DNA from: a bacterium
GTDB taxonomy: Bacteria > Bacteroidota > Bacteroidia > Bacteroidales > Bacteroidaceae
DNA: 16,444 nt
Reading direction: 5' to 3'
Assembly: GCA_004562975.1 (NCBI GenBank)
Contig: SFQP01000059.1
Location: 1 to 16,444 of the forward strand
Shown here: piece after piece, positions 1-7,378 of the stretch
Numbering within the stretch: the stretch's first letter is position 1
Layout of the letters: every line of letters starts with the position of its first letter
Notes under the pieces: generated by a model
The model's input: the letters and a program-made list of their open reading frames with translations, nothing else
What the model was told of the DNA's origin: nothing
Database searches by the model: none
Program-made: the position numbers and the translations under genes

Positions 1-6
1 AATCGG

Positions 7-41
7 GTAGGTCGGAAAACGTAGTAAGTTTTCTGACCTAC
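7..41 (-). ncRNA. Domain VI-like hairpin at the intron 3' end
   Basis: A 14-bp stem with one A-C mismatch (7-20 pairing with 28-41) and a 7-nt loop lies 21 bases downstream of the domain V hairpin on the minus strand. No bulged A is obvious near its base, which would suit hydrolytic splicing as described for class C introns. The assignment depends on the domain V call. Confidence 0.5.
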
Positions 42-62
42 TTTCGTTTTCCTTCCTCCCAC

Positions 63-94
63 ACCACCGTACGTGCCGTTCGGCATACGGCGGT
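63..94 (-). ncRNA. Group II intron domain V-like hairpin
   Basis: On the minus strand the sequence forms a 9-bp lower helix (ACCGCCGTA with TACGGTGGT, one G-U pair), a 2-nt bulge (CG) on the 3' side, a 4-bp upper helix (TGCC with GGCA) and a GAAC loop. This is the diagnostic layout of group II domain V. Aligned to the usual AGC catalytic triad, the residues here are CGC, the variant known for class C introns. The 4-bp upper helix makes it 32 nt instead of the usual 34. Confidence 0.68.
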
Positions 95-518
95 TTCGTG
101 CTTGTCTTGTCCCTTTTGGACTCCGCATATTGGACATCGTCACTTCTTCTCTATTGTCGGGATACGCCCTATCGTCTTGAAAAGAGAGTTCCTCTTCGGA
201 CATCTGACTACTACAGTTTCCAAATACACAGATTGTCTTGTAAGACAATGCACGATTCGGCCCTTCGCCTTGACCGTCACGCGGTCGGCTACTTCGGCCT
301 CTGCTGACTCCTCGACATTCGTTGTTACTATCCTTGCGGACTGCCGAGGCCTCGCGGGATAAGCCATACATCTTTCCTCGTTTACCTGCATGGTTTACGC
401 ATCAAGGTTACGGTTGCCTTTAGGAGCTTCACTGTCTTTGGCCAGCTTGTCCGCTTGATGCGCCTTAGTACCATGTTTCTGTTCGTCAGGCCACGATTTC
501 GCTATTGCTTCTTTACCA

Positions 519-559
519 AAAGGGCGGGCCACGCATCCACACCGCGCGGCCCGCCCTTT
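519..559 (-). terminator. Strong intrinsic terminator of the secreted-protein operon
   Basis: A 16-bp stem (AAAGGGCGGGCCGCGC pairing with GCGTGGCCCGCCCTTT, one G-U) with a 9-nt loop, GGTGTGGAT, lies 17 bases after the stop codon of the last operon gene. It is followed by one more T and then GG, so the U tract is short, about four T including the stem. The A/T-tipped symmetric stem could terminate from either side. It also looks like the kind of hairpin used as a landing site by class C group II introns. Confidence 0.75.
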
Positions 560-575
560 ATATATTGATTTGGAA

Positions 576-743
576 TTACTGCCAGTAACCCGTCCCTTCG
601 TCTCCGTCGTCTCCATAATCCATCTCCACCGACAGTACGACGGCATCGGGGTCGGCATCGTTACTGCCCAGGTTGATGGCAATTCTGTTCTCAGGAAACA
701 AATCAATCACTTCCGCTTGGGGATTCTTATAACTTTTCTTCAT
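576..743 (-). CDS. Small acidic protein of unknown function (55 aa)
   Basis: A 55-codon reading frame starts with ATG three bases after the stop of the upstream cohesin-like gene and ends 17 bases before the operon terminator. It begins MKKSYKNPQAEVIDLFPENR and ends in an acidic stretch, YGDDGDEGTGYWQ. It has no signal peptide, membrane segment or cysteine. Small proteins starting MKK-Y-KPQ-E-I are frequent in Bacteroidales next to secreted-protein genes, but I know of no assigned role. The tight spacing and position inside the transcription unit support it as a real gene. Its ribosome-binding region would lie within the end of the preceding gene, so translation is probably coupled. Function unknown. 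Confidence 0.68.
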   Translation of the reverse strand: MKKSYKNPQAEVIDLFPENRIAINLGSNDADPDAVVLSVEMDYGDDGDEGTGYWQ

Positions 744-746
744 GGC

Positions 747-1835
747 TTAATCCACTATTATTTTTTTACCTTCTTTGATATACACTCCTTTCATGGCCGG
801 TTTACCGACCCGCTTGCCCTGCAAGTCATAGCATCCCTGCGCCGGCGCCTTGTCAGCTTGCAGTCCGCCCACACCCGTCAGCTCACCGCCGATACGGATA
901 GCCCTGAGTGCCTGCGGATAAGTCAGATAGCAACGGAAAGCCGGAACCGTTATGGGCTTTTCGGCGTTCACGGGATAGAAAGCCAGCTCGTCCTGCTGCT
1001 GCAGCACGTAACCCTGCGTTATTTCCGTGCGCTCCATCACGCCGGTCAACAATCCGTCGGTAAAACTTGCCTGCTGCGGCACAGCCTCACCCGTAAAGGT
1101 GAACCGTCCCGGGGCTCCCGCCAACAGCACCGGCGTGTTGGCCGGAATGCAGTTCAACTCCTCCGTCACGATGCAATCGTCTTGCATACCGATGCAGCGA
1201 AACGCCTCCACGCCCTCGGGCAATGCAGCCTCAAAGGGCAATATCAGCGTGCCATAGCCCGCTTCCGTCAGCGCATAGTTCACCACCGTTCCCTGCACGC
1301 CGCCTTCCACCGTCAGCTTCATCCGCGGCTCCTCGGCAGGCACCGAACCACCGCCACCGGCCAGCGCAAATTTGCTGTTTACTATCCGAGCCTCGTATTC
1401 GCCATTTACCATTGTCGGGTCGGCAGTAAGTCCGATGGTAAACAGTTCCTCCACCGGATTGTGTTCAATATCGTCCGGAAACAGATTCTGATTAGTGGAA
1501 GAAGAAATCACTACGTTGATGATGGTTTCACTGGCTTGGTAACACGTGATAGCGTGCGTAGAAGTGGCGCGGTCAGGGTTGAGCTGGATGTCATTGACAT
1601 ATTCCCGCCCGGAGCGCACTTGCGCCACCTTCACTCCTTTGGGCACCACGAGCGAAAGCGTAACCGCCGTGTAGTCCACTACGTCTTTTTCGTAAATTGT
1701 GAGTTTGGAAATGGTAGAACCGTCCGCCGTCAGCGTCAGGTCGCTACCCCACACTTGCAATGTGCCCGTGTCGGCCTGGACGTGTGCAGTGCAACACGCC
1801 CAGAGCCATAAAATCAGTTTAAAAGCATTTTTCAT
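747..1835 (-). CDS. Secreted cohesin-like protein with C-terminal YDLQGKRV tail
   Basis: The 362-residue product starts with a signal peptide (about residues 1-21, ending HVQA). Residues about 22-155 look like a cohesin-type beta sandwich: a TAVTLSLVVPKGVKV strand, a TIINVVISSSTNQNLF segment, then ELFTIGLTADPTMVNGEYEA and IVNSKFA. This order is typical of cohesin-like domains in Prevotella and Bacteroides proteins, but it is judged by eye. Residues about 170-330 form a second beta-rich region of unknown family. The end, residues 336-362 (YDLQGKRVGKPAMKGVYIKE and onward), is the common Bacteroidales C-terminal motif that resembles type IX secretion sorting tails. Its ATG overlaps the TGA of the preceding gene by four bases (ATGA), which indicates translational coupling with the dockerin-bearing protein. 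Binding between the two is inferred, not shown. Confidence 0.78.
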   Translation of the reverse strand: MKNAFKLILWLWACCTAHVQADTGTLQVWGSDLTLTADGSTISKLTIYEKDVVDYTAVTLSLVVPKGVKVAQVRSGREYVNDIQLNPDRATSTHAITCYQASETIINVVISSSTNQNLFPDDIEHNPVEELFTIGLTADPTMVNGEYEARIVNSKFALAGGGGSVPAEEPRMKLTVEGGVQGTVVNYALTEAGYGTLILPFEAALPEGVEAFRCIGMQDDCIVTEELNCIPANTPVLLAGAPGRFTFTGEAVPQQASFTDGLLTGVMERTEITQGYVLQQQDELAFYPVNAEKPITVPAFRCYLTYPQALRAIRIGGELTGVGGLQADKAPAQGCYDLQGKRVGKPAMKGVYIKEGKKIIVD

Positions 1836-4800
1836 TTTTGTATTTCGCTTAATCGTTGTCTTCTTTGTGCTACGCGGGCGGCACTGACCTTGCTCAAGCA
1901 GATATTGGTCAGGGCCACAATGTCTTCGGCGTCGATTACGCTGTCGTGGTTCAGGTCAGAAGCTGTGAAGTGCAGCGTTACGGCGTTGCCTAAGCAGTAG
2001 TTGATAAGCAAGACGATGTCCTCGGCATCCACCTCGCCGTCGGCGTTGGCATCGCCCGGCAGATAATCGGCAAAGTTCACCTCCCGCTGCGGCTCCTTCT
2101 GCTGAACATTGCCTGCTCGGTCCACCGCCACAGCGTAGAAGCCATATTCTTTGTCGGACTCATAAGCCAATACGGCTGCTGTAGTATCTGCCACTTCGGC
2201 AAACAGCTTCCATTCGGCATCAGCCGCCTCCTGTGCATACAGTTGAAACTTCCATACACCCGAACCTTCGTCTGTTCCTTCAAACTCGAAGTTGGCCGTA
2301 CCCTTGCCCGTGGGCATTACCGCCTTGAGGCGGCCTTCGGGCTGCAGCAGGTCGAGCGTATTGGTCCACACCGGTGTGTCAATGGCGTCTTCGTTGTCAA
2401 ACACAATCGTAGCCTGGTTGTCAATCTGCGTGGAGTGCGCCAATTCCGGCTTCAGGTCGATTTCGTACGCCAGTTCGCCCTCACCTTCGCCGTTCGAGTT
2501 CACCGGCAGCACACCGTCCATGGCGTAAACCGTCGGCTCCATGGTCAAGGGGTCGAGCGCCTCCAGTTGCCACGTGGCCAATCCCGTGGTGGCACTGTAC
2601 TCCAGCGTCAGTTGGGCCACTACGTTGAGGCGTGGCCTCAGATCGATGGTCTTGACAAAATTCTTCGAGCCGTCCAGTTCCGTCACCACGTCGCCAATCT
2701 TCACATGTACGGGGCGGAAGGAAGAAAGGTCGAATTTTTCGGCATCCAGCCGGTTGGTTACCACAATGTGGTGAGCTGCTGCCGTGGCAATGGCGGGATC
2801 GTTCTCAAAGCGTATGGTGTAAGGCACGCGCTCCACGCCCTGCTTAATGTGCGTGCTGCCCGATTCAGCGGTATAGCCAATCAAGTCGTTCGGGTCGCCG
2901 GGTGTCAGCACCTCCACGGGATGTCCGTCCGGGTTGGGGCAGGGGTCGCCGTTCATAGCACTTTGGAAATTGTTGTAGCGGCCGATAAATTCGCCCAGTC
3001 GGCCGGGCAGGTGGAACAGGCAGTGGCTCATCCACAAGCGTGCTATCTCTGCCGGGCTGAGCAGGCGGAGCGTGGGAAACATACCTGGCTCGTAGAAGTC
3101 GCCCATTTGCGCTCGCATGGCCAAGTGGTGGCGATTGATGAGCGCACCGTAGATACCGGCAAACGTATTGGCCAATCCCATCATCGTGGCGCAGCCACAT
3201 TCTGAGAACCAATCACCTGCTATGCCCACATAAGCACAAGGGTCGGGCATACAAACGTCAATCGGTGGTTCGAAACTGCCTCCTGAGCCGCTGCCTCCGC
3301 CCGAACCGCCGTCAATGATTACTCCGCCGCCGGAACCGCCAGAAGAAGAACCGTCGCCCGAGGAAGAACCACCACCAGAACCGCCGGAGGAGGAGCCATC
3401 GCCTGAAGAGCCGCTACCGGAACCGCCAGACGAAGAACCGCCGCCGGAACCCGTGCTGATTTCACCGTCGCCCCGGTTGTTCCACTCAAAGTTGAAACCG
3501 TTTTCACCCAGGAACTGTTGCGTTTCGCCCACGTAGAAAATCCAGGGCATACCCGTCCAGCAATACAACTTGAAGCGCTGGTGCCCACCGCTCTTGAAGG
3601 TGACGGTATACACCTGCGTCTCGCCCGCACGGATAACGGGTATCAGCGTGGGCACGGTGCGTGCTTTCATCATCTTCTCCTTGAAGTTGTCGCTCACGAA
3701 GTCAAACTCCACGCCCTCGGCGGCTATGTCCTCACTTGTCTCCAGCGTGAAGTTGCCGAATCCCATGCCTGCGATATTGTCCACGTTGTCGTAAGCAAAG
3801 TTGAAGGGCACGTGCATGTAAGTCAGGTTGCTGGGATTGGTCAGCTTGATGTGAACGGGGTAGGGGCTGGCCAGAATGCGCGGAGCCTCCACCTCGATTT
3901 GTATGGAGGCCAACTTGGGAGCTGCCAAGGCCACGGCGTTCTTCACCTTCAGGCTTTCGGCTTCGCCCTCTTCTTCAAATTGCAGCACGAGGTCGTAGTT
4001 ACCATACGCCTCGTCGCCTTTGAGGGTCAGCATGAGTTCTGTGTCTGTCTTGCCATTGGTGTAGATGGAGTCAATGGGTATCTGCACACCGTTTTGCTCC
4101 AAGTAGGCAGACTGAAGTCTGTCGTAGCCGTTGCCATCCAGGGTGATAAGGTGAACGCAGGGCATGACGCCCAGCTCTTTGGGCGCGCATTCCAGCACAG
4201 CGTAGCGGTCAATGTGGCTATAGTCGATGGCGATATGTGGTCCCGTCGTGCCCTTCACATCGTGCAAGGCCACGTAGTAAGTGCCGCTCTCCGACACGTG
4301 GCAACCGCCGAACTTCACGGCAGCCGCACCCTCGGCGGCGTACATTTCGCGGCCTTTGGCATCAAACACCTGCAAGCTGGCGGCCTGGTCCAAGCGGAAA
4401 GCCAGACTGTCGCCGCGTTCGGCATCAACGGTGTACCAAATCACCTCGTTTTCTCCGGGCTTGGTCTTATACACCCTTACGCCGCTCTCTAACGGGGTAA
4501 GCTCCGTCACGGTCTGGGCCACGTTGTAATCCACATACTGCCGTCCCGTTTCGGCCTTACGTCCGGAAGGGTCGAAGAACTGAAAGTGTATGTCGTTTTT
4601 GGCATACATGGTGGGAGTGCCCTCGGCGTTGCATTCAAAGTGGAAGCACTCGCTGCGGATGGGCATTCCGTCCACGGGCAGCAAGTCGATGAGTGCAAAG
4701 GGCGAAACGCGCTCCGACAGCTTCACATCCGTAGCGGTTTCCTCGTCCTGATTGAGCCAATAGCGGTACTCGGTGATGCCCTGTCCGCCCAGCGGGGTCT

Positions 4801-5875
4801 TGTAGAAGAAGGCCATGTTGGCTTTCGTCGTGGAGCCGGTTTTTCCCGTCAGCAAGTAGGTGATGCGATGCAGTCCGTCAGGCAGGTCGGCCACGTCGAG
4901 GTTGAAGTGGTAGTCGCCCGTGGTGCTGGCACCCTTGGCCAGCCTGAAAGGGCCGTTGTCGATGTTGTAGAGGCACGACAGGTTAGACAGCTCCTCTGCC
5001 TGCGGACTGCGGAAGAAGAAACCGTCGCGCACGGCCGACGCTGCGCCGCTCGGGGTGAGCACCTGCACCTGCAGGCGGTGAAGTCCCTGCGAGAGGTCGG
5101 ACACGTCGAGCGTCCACTCCACCACGCCGCCGCTGGAGGCCACTTTTTCCTGACGGTAGAGCTTGCCGTCGACGCTGCAAACGCAGGTCAGGAAGTCCAC
5201 GCCCTCCGTTTGGGGAATTTTGATGAACATCGAGGTGTGCGGGGCCGACTGTCCGCCGGTGCCCTCGGCCTGGAGGAAGAGGATGTGGAAACCGTCGGTC
5301 AGTCCGCTCACATCCACCAAGGCCGTTTTCTCTCCGGGTGCTTTCTGCACCAAGGTTCGCTCCTCTTCCTGTCCGTCCACCCAGACATAGTAGCGCATTT
5401 CGGCTTCTACGGGCATCTTCAGGAAGTAGCGCGTTTGCGGTGCGCTCCACTGTCCGTTTCCGTCCATCACCTGCAGGTGCAGCGCGTGCAACGTGTTGCC
5501 CAGTCCGTTGAGGTCGGTGTCCAAGTGCCAGATGTTCTGTGACGAAGTGCCCGTCTGCTGGTGTCCAGTATCGAGGTCGAACCAGTAACGGTAATGCACG
5601 GCCTCGCCGGCCTGGGGTGCGAGTTGCTTCAGGAAGAAGCGGGTGTGGGGTGCGCTCCACGCGCCCTTGGCATCCTTCACCTGCAGGTGCAAGGTGTGCA
5701 GGCTGTGGTCCAGCCCCGTCAGGTCGGCATCGAAGTGCCAGCTTTCGGTGTCAGAGCTGCCGGTGTACTGCTTCGTGTCGTCGTAGTCGAACCAGTATCG
5801 GTAGTCGTAGCCCGACTGTCCCCTTGCTGCCCAGTGCAGACAAAGGAACAGGATGAACAATATATACTTTTGCAT
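1832..5875 (-). CDS. Large secreted modular protein with repeats and C-terminal dockerin
   Basis: This 1347-residue protein has a signal peptide (about 1-20, WAARGQ). Five repeats of about 67-70 residues follow, marked by RYWFD (26-30 and 96-100), YVWVD (163-167), CVCSVD (231) and CLYNID (301), each with a GLxxxLHxLHLQV-like strand and an FFLK-like end; a sixth starts at RYWLN (371). Residues about 459-562 resemble a PPC-type beta domain. A Gly/Ser/Asp linker occupies about 806-866. A Cys-rich segment follows (CMPDPC, CGC, GDPCPNPDG), then a beta domain (about 1020-1170, VPYTIRFENDP), an FN3-like domain (about 1188-1265) and a type I dockerin (about 1269-1325). The dockerin has two calcium-loop motifs, DANADGEVDAED and DLNHDSVIDAED. 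No catalytic motif is visible, so it is probably a surface or extracellular adhesin or scaffold. It starts 28 bases after the beta-helix gene. Confidence 0.85.
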   Translation of the reverse strand: MQKYILFILFLCLHWAARGQSGYDYRYWFDYDDTKQYTGSSDTESWHFDADLTGLDHSLHTLHLQVKDAKGAWSAPHTRFFLKQLAPQAGEAVHYRYWFDLDTGHQQTGTSSQNIWHLDTDLNGLGNTLHALHLQVMDGNGQWSAPQTRYFLKMPVEAEMRYYVWVDGQEEERTLVQKAPGEKTALVDVSGLTDGFHILFLQAEGTGGQSAPHTSMFIKIPQTEGVDFLTCVCSVDGKLYRQEKVASSGGVVEWTLDVSDLSQGLHRLQVQVLTPSGAASAVRDGFFFRSPQAEELSNLSCLYNIDNGPFRLAKGASTTGDYHFNLDVADLPDGLHRITYLLTGKTGSTTKANMAFFYKTPLGGQGITEYRYWLNQDEETATDVKLSERVSPFALIDLLPVDGMPIRSECFHFECNAEGTPTMYAKNDIHFQFFDPSGRKAETGRQYVDYNVAQTVTELTPLESGVRVYKTKPGENEVIWYTVDAERGDSLAFRLDQAASLQVFDAKGREMYAAEGAAAVKFGGCHVSESGTYYVALHDVKGTTGPHIAIDYSHIDRYAVLECAPKELGVMPCVHLITLDGNGYDRLQSAYLEQNGVQIPIDSIYTNGKTDTELMLTLKGDEAYGNYDLVLQFEEEGEAESLKVKNAVALAAPKLASIQIEVEAPRILASPYPVHIKLTNPSNLTYMHVPFNFAYDNVDNIAGMGFGNFTLETSEDIAAEGVEFDFVSDNFKEKMMKARTVPTLIPVIRAGETQVYTVTFKSGGHQRFKLYCWTGMPWIFYVGETQQFLGENGFNFEWNNRGDGEISTGSGGGSSSGGSGSGSSGDGSSSGGSGGGSSSGDGSSSGGSGGGVIIDGGSGGGSGSGGSFEPPIDVCMPDPCAYVGIAGDWFSECGCATMMGLANTFAGIYGALINRHHLAMRAQMGDFYEPGMFPTLRLLSPAEIARLWMSHCLFHLPGRLGEFIGRYNNFQSAMNGDPCPNPDGHPVEVLTPGDPNDLIGYTAESGSTHIKQGVERVPYTIRFENDPAIATAAAHHIVVTNRLDAEKFDLSSFRPVHVKIGDVVTELDGSKNFVKTIDLRPRLNVVAQLTLEYSATTGLATWQLEALDPLTMEPTVYAMDGVLPVNSNGEGEGELAYEIDLKPELAHSTQIDNQATIVFDNEDAIDTPVWTNTLDLLQPEGRLKAVMPTGKGTANFEFEGTDEGSGVWKFQLYAQEAADAEWKLFAEVADTTAAVLAYESDKEYGFYAVAVDRAGNVQQKEPQREVNFADYLPGDANADGEVDAEDIVLLINYCLGNAVTLHFTASDLNHDSVIDAEDIVALTNICLSKVSAARVAQRRQRLSEIQK
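1880..2067 (-). other. Type I dockerin domain coding segment
   Basis: The segment encodes a duplicated EF-hand-like loop: DANADGEVDAED followed by IVLLINYCLG, then DLNHDSVIDAED followed by IVALTNICLS. Spacing and calcium-ligand positions (D1, N3, D5, D9, D12) match dockerins. In the second loop the usual Gly at position 6 is Ser. The protein continues about 18 residues past the second helix with a basic tail, ARVAQRRQRLSEIQK. Confidence 0.85.
3278..3460 (-). repeat. Gly/Ser-rich linker, low-complexity coding repeat
   Basis: About 60 residues consist of GGSGSG, SSGDGSSSGG and SGGG units. They separate the N-terminal repeat and beta-sandwich half of the large secreted protein from its Cys-rich and dockerin half. 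The DNA is a degenerate GGC/TCC/GGT array. Such linkers act as flexible spacers in surface proteins, and the repeated DNA could vary in length by recombination. The antisense frame reads as a Pro/Glu-rich ORF, which is an artefact. Confidence 0.85.
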
Positions 5876-5903
5876 AGTGTCAGCGTGTTAGTTGTGTGTC
5901 TGC

Positions 5904-6938
5904 TTACTCGGCAGCCTTCACTTCAATGTCGACGCTGAGCTTACCGTCGGCTGTCGATTTGGCGGCCACGTTGCATTTCGTTATCTGGGGGTTGCTGGGC
6001 GTTTCGTCGAAGGGCAGGCTGCCGCCATAGATGCCCACCTGTGTGCCGTCGGTGCCGAGGAATTTTGTCTGCGCCGCTTCTTTCAGCTCAAAAGTTTCCG
6101 AGTCGAGCTGCCCCAAACCGCCTCCGGCATAGGTAGTAAAGAGTTCGTCGTAGGAGGAGTAGGAGTTGGTGCTATTCGTCATGTTGCCGAATAGGGGATA
6201 ACCGCTCATACTACGTGCTGCCACACAGTTGTAGGCTACGCAATTAGAGGGAATTTTATTGCTGAAAGAACTAGAATTCGGCTTTGCGCTAATGATGCAG
6301 TTCTTATAGGAAGAATAGGTTACATAATCAGTATAGAGATCATTATACGTTATCACGCAATTCACAAACTCGAAGAGACCGGTGTTCTCAGAAGCAGATG
6401 GGTCTTCCACCGCGCAATTGATCAAGGAAGCAGAGCAGTTGGAGCCCAAATAAAAATACTCTGAAATACGACAATGGATGAAAGAGCAGTTGGACAAGAC
6501 GTTGGCAGAGTTATTATAACATGTTATTTGCTTAAACCTGCTCTTCAAGAACATGGCGTTGGAACAGTTCTTATAACTTATATCGAAATTGCAATAAATT
6601 CCCTCTATCGTCAGCCTATTCGTACTGTCTTTGGGCACATCAATGGAAAAGTTGCCCGAAATGACGGTCGGTTCCAATCCCTGAGAGACATCAACACACG
6701 TGCCTGCACCTCGCAGGGTGATGTTCTTGGTGATGTCTACGGGAATAAAGTTGCCGGATGAAAGGGTGATGATGTCGCCGGAAGCGGCAGCGGCATGGGC
6801 CTGACGCAAAGCCGAAGAGCCGTAGAAAGTGGAGATGGTGCCGTCATGGCTCAGCGTGGCCAAAAGAGAACCTTGGGCATGGACGTGAAGGGTGAAGCAG
6901 AACAGGGCTGCCAACACGGAAAAGAATGAATACCTCAT
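5904..6938 (-). CDS. Secreted right-handed beta-helix protein
   Basis: The 344-residue product has a signal peptide (about 1-21, LHVHAQ). The next part, YGSSALRQAHAAAASGDIIT with LSSGNF, DITKNITLRGAG and LTIEGIYC, is the usual entry to a pectate-lyase-like parallel beta helix. The coils carry repeated N-C or S-N-C pairs (KNCSN, LSNCSFIHC, SNCSAS, INCAVED, VNCVI, KNCIIS, YNCVA), consistent with a stacked Asn/Cys ladder. I see no polysaccharide lyase catalytic residues that I can assign, so binding or adhesion is as likely as enzymatic activity. It is the first gene of the operon and starts about 80 bases after the T tract of the structured leader. The middle of the gene (about 6230-6620) is much richer in A+T than its neighbours, which suggests a mosaic origin. 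Confidence 0.8.
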   Translation of the reverse strand: MRYSFFSVLAALFCFTLHVHAQGSLLATLSHDGTISTFYGSSALRQAHAAAASGDIITLSSGNFIPVDITKNITLRGAGTCVDVSQGLEPTVISGNFSIDVPKDSTNRLTIEGIYCNFDISYKNCSNAMFLKSRFKQITCYNNSANVLSNCSFIHCRISEYFYLGSNCSASLINCAVEDPSASENTGLFEFVNCVITYNDLYTDYVTYSSYKNCIISAKPNSSSFSNKIPSNCVAYNCVAARSMSGYPLFGNMTNSTNSYSSYDELFTTYAGGGLGQLDSETFELKEAAQTKFLGTDGTQVGIYGGSLPFDETPSNPQITKCNVAAKSTADGKLSVDIEVKAAE

Positions 6939-7017
6939 GATGTTTATAAGTTGGTGTGCCTATAAACTCCTCTAATTCGGCAAAGTGGTTGATGAAGTTC
7001 TGGTTTCGTCAGTATAC

Positions 7018-7118
7018 AAAAAAGGCGCGGGAGTCTGTTTCTCGGTTTATTCCCCAGTAGCACAGGCCTTCGCAATGCCCACCAACCAAAAGAATAAACT
7101 CCGCAGTTAGCCCACGCC
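7018..7118 (-). terminator. Terminator-like end of the structured leader
   Basis: GGCGTGGG (7111-7118) pairs with CCCGCGCC (7024-7031) and encloses the GTTTATTC/GAATAAAC hairpin; six T follow at once (7018-7023). This has the form of an intrinsic terminator with a large branched loop, placed about 80 bases before the operon's first start codon. GCGGAG and CTCCCGC within it could pair in another way, which would allow a switch. Confidence 0.5.
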
Positions 7119-7372
7119 GGTACGTATGATGTAATCGCCCCGACTGCAGGCAGCTGCGCCACGGCACCGGCATAAGTCCCCCACAAAAGGGGATATGCCA
7201 AATGCCTGCGCTTTAGCCCACGGGGAAATCCAAACGCACTACGTAGGCGTTCTCCGGTCGTTATCTCTGGTTGGTAATGAAGTTGCGAAGTTCGTGCCAC
7301 TTAGAGAACAACGTCTTGAAAACGCCTTTCTTATATAAGAGCCGCCCGCTGACCCTCAGGGGGCTAACTTGC
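7018..7372 (-). ncRNA. Long structured leader RNA or independent small RNA, unassigned family
   Basis: Between a strong promoter and the beta-helix gene the minus strand holds nested complementary segments. They are CCCCG/CGGGG (7221-7225 with 7138-7142), GCAGGCA/TGCCTGC (7203-7209 with 7146-7152), GGCATA/TATGCC (7194-7199 with 7169-7174) capped by a C/G stem (7189-7192 with 7178-7182), GTTTATTC/GAATAAAC (7092-7099 with 7045-7052), and GGCGTGGG/CCCGCGCC (7111-7118 with 7024-7031) followed by six T. A further small hairpin, AACGC...GCGTT, surrounds TACGTA near 7240. The RNA would be about 350 nt. It lacks the landmarks of tmRNA, RNase P RNA, 6S RNA and the cobalamin riboswitch. It could be a transcription attenuator for the operon or a separate sRNA. 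The 118-codon ORF over it is probably chance. Confidence 0.62.
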
Positions 7373-7378
7373 GACGCG

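Larger units (their letters stand above)
2..518 (-). mobile_element. Group II intron remnant or ORF-less intron (probably class C)
   Basis: Read on the minus strand, this stretch ends in a domain V-like hairpin (63-94) and a domain VI-like hairpin (7-41), followed by CGATT at the window edge, compatible with the AY 3' end of group II introns. Between the operon terminator and domain V there are only about 420 bases, and no reverse transcriptase motif such as YADD can be read in any frame. An intact intron would normally carry an ORF of roughly 1.3-1.8 kb there. The CGC triad, the lack of a clear bulged branch-point A in domain VI, and the position just downstream of an intrinsic terminator all match what is known of class C introns. 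The 5' boundary is not resolved, and I did not fold domains I-III. It could be a deleted copy or a natural ORF-less derivative. Confidence 0.5.

Noticed and set aside
140..391. 83-codon minus-strand ORF within the intron-like region
   Set aside because: No reverse transcriptase or maturase motif is present; the bases more likely belong to intron RNA or a degraded leader of the lost ORF.
538..542. GTGTG on the minus strand as the intron 5' end
   Set aside because: It sits in the loop of the operon terminator hairpin; placing the boundary there would split a well-formed 16-bp stem.
570..1811. 413-codon plus-strand ORF
   Set aside because: It is antisense to the cohesin-like gene and the small acidic gene, with His/Arg-rich content typical of a shadow frame in GC-rich DNA.
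3315..3536. Pro/Glu-rich plus-strand ORF
   Set aside because: It is the reverse complement of the Gly/Ser linker coding repeat.
2243..5542. Several plus-strand ORFs of 318-324 codons
   Set aside because: All lie antisense to the large dockerin protein, whose domains and signal peptide are clear.
6944..7300. 118-codon minus-strand ORF just before the beta-helix gene
   Set aside because: It lies over the nested stems of the leader RNA, lacks a recognisable domain or signal peptide, and its composition follows the RNA pairing. Structured RNA explains it better.
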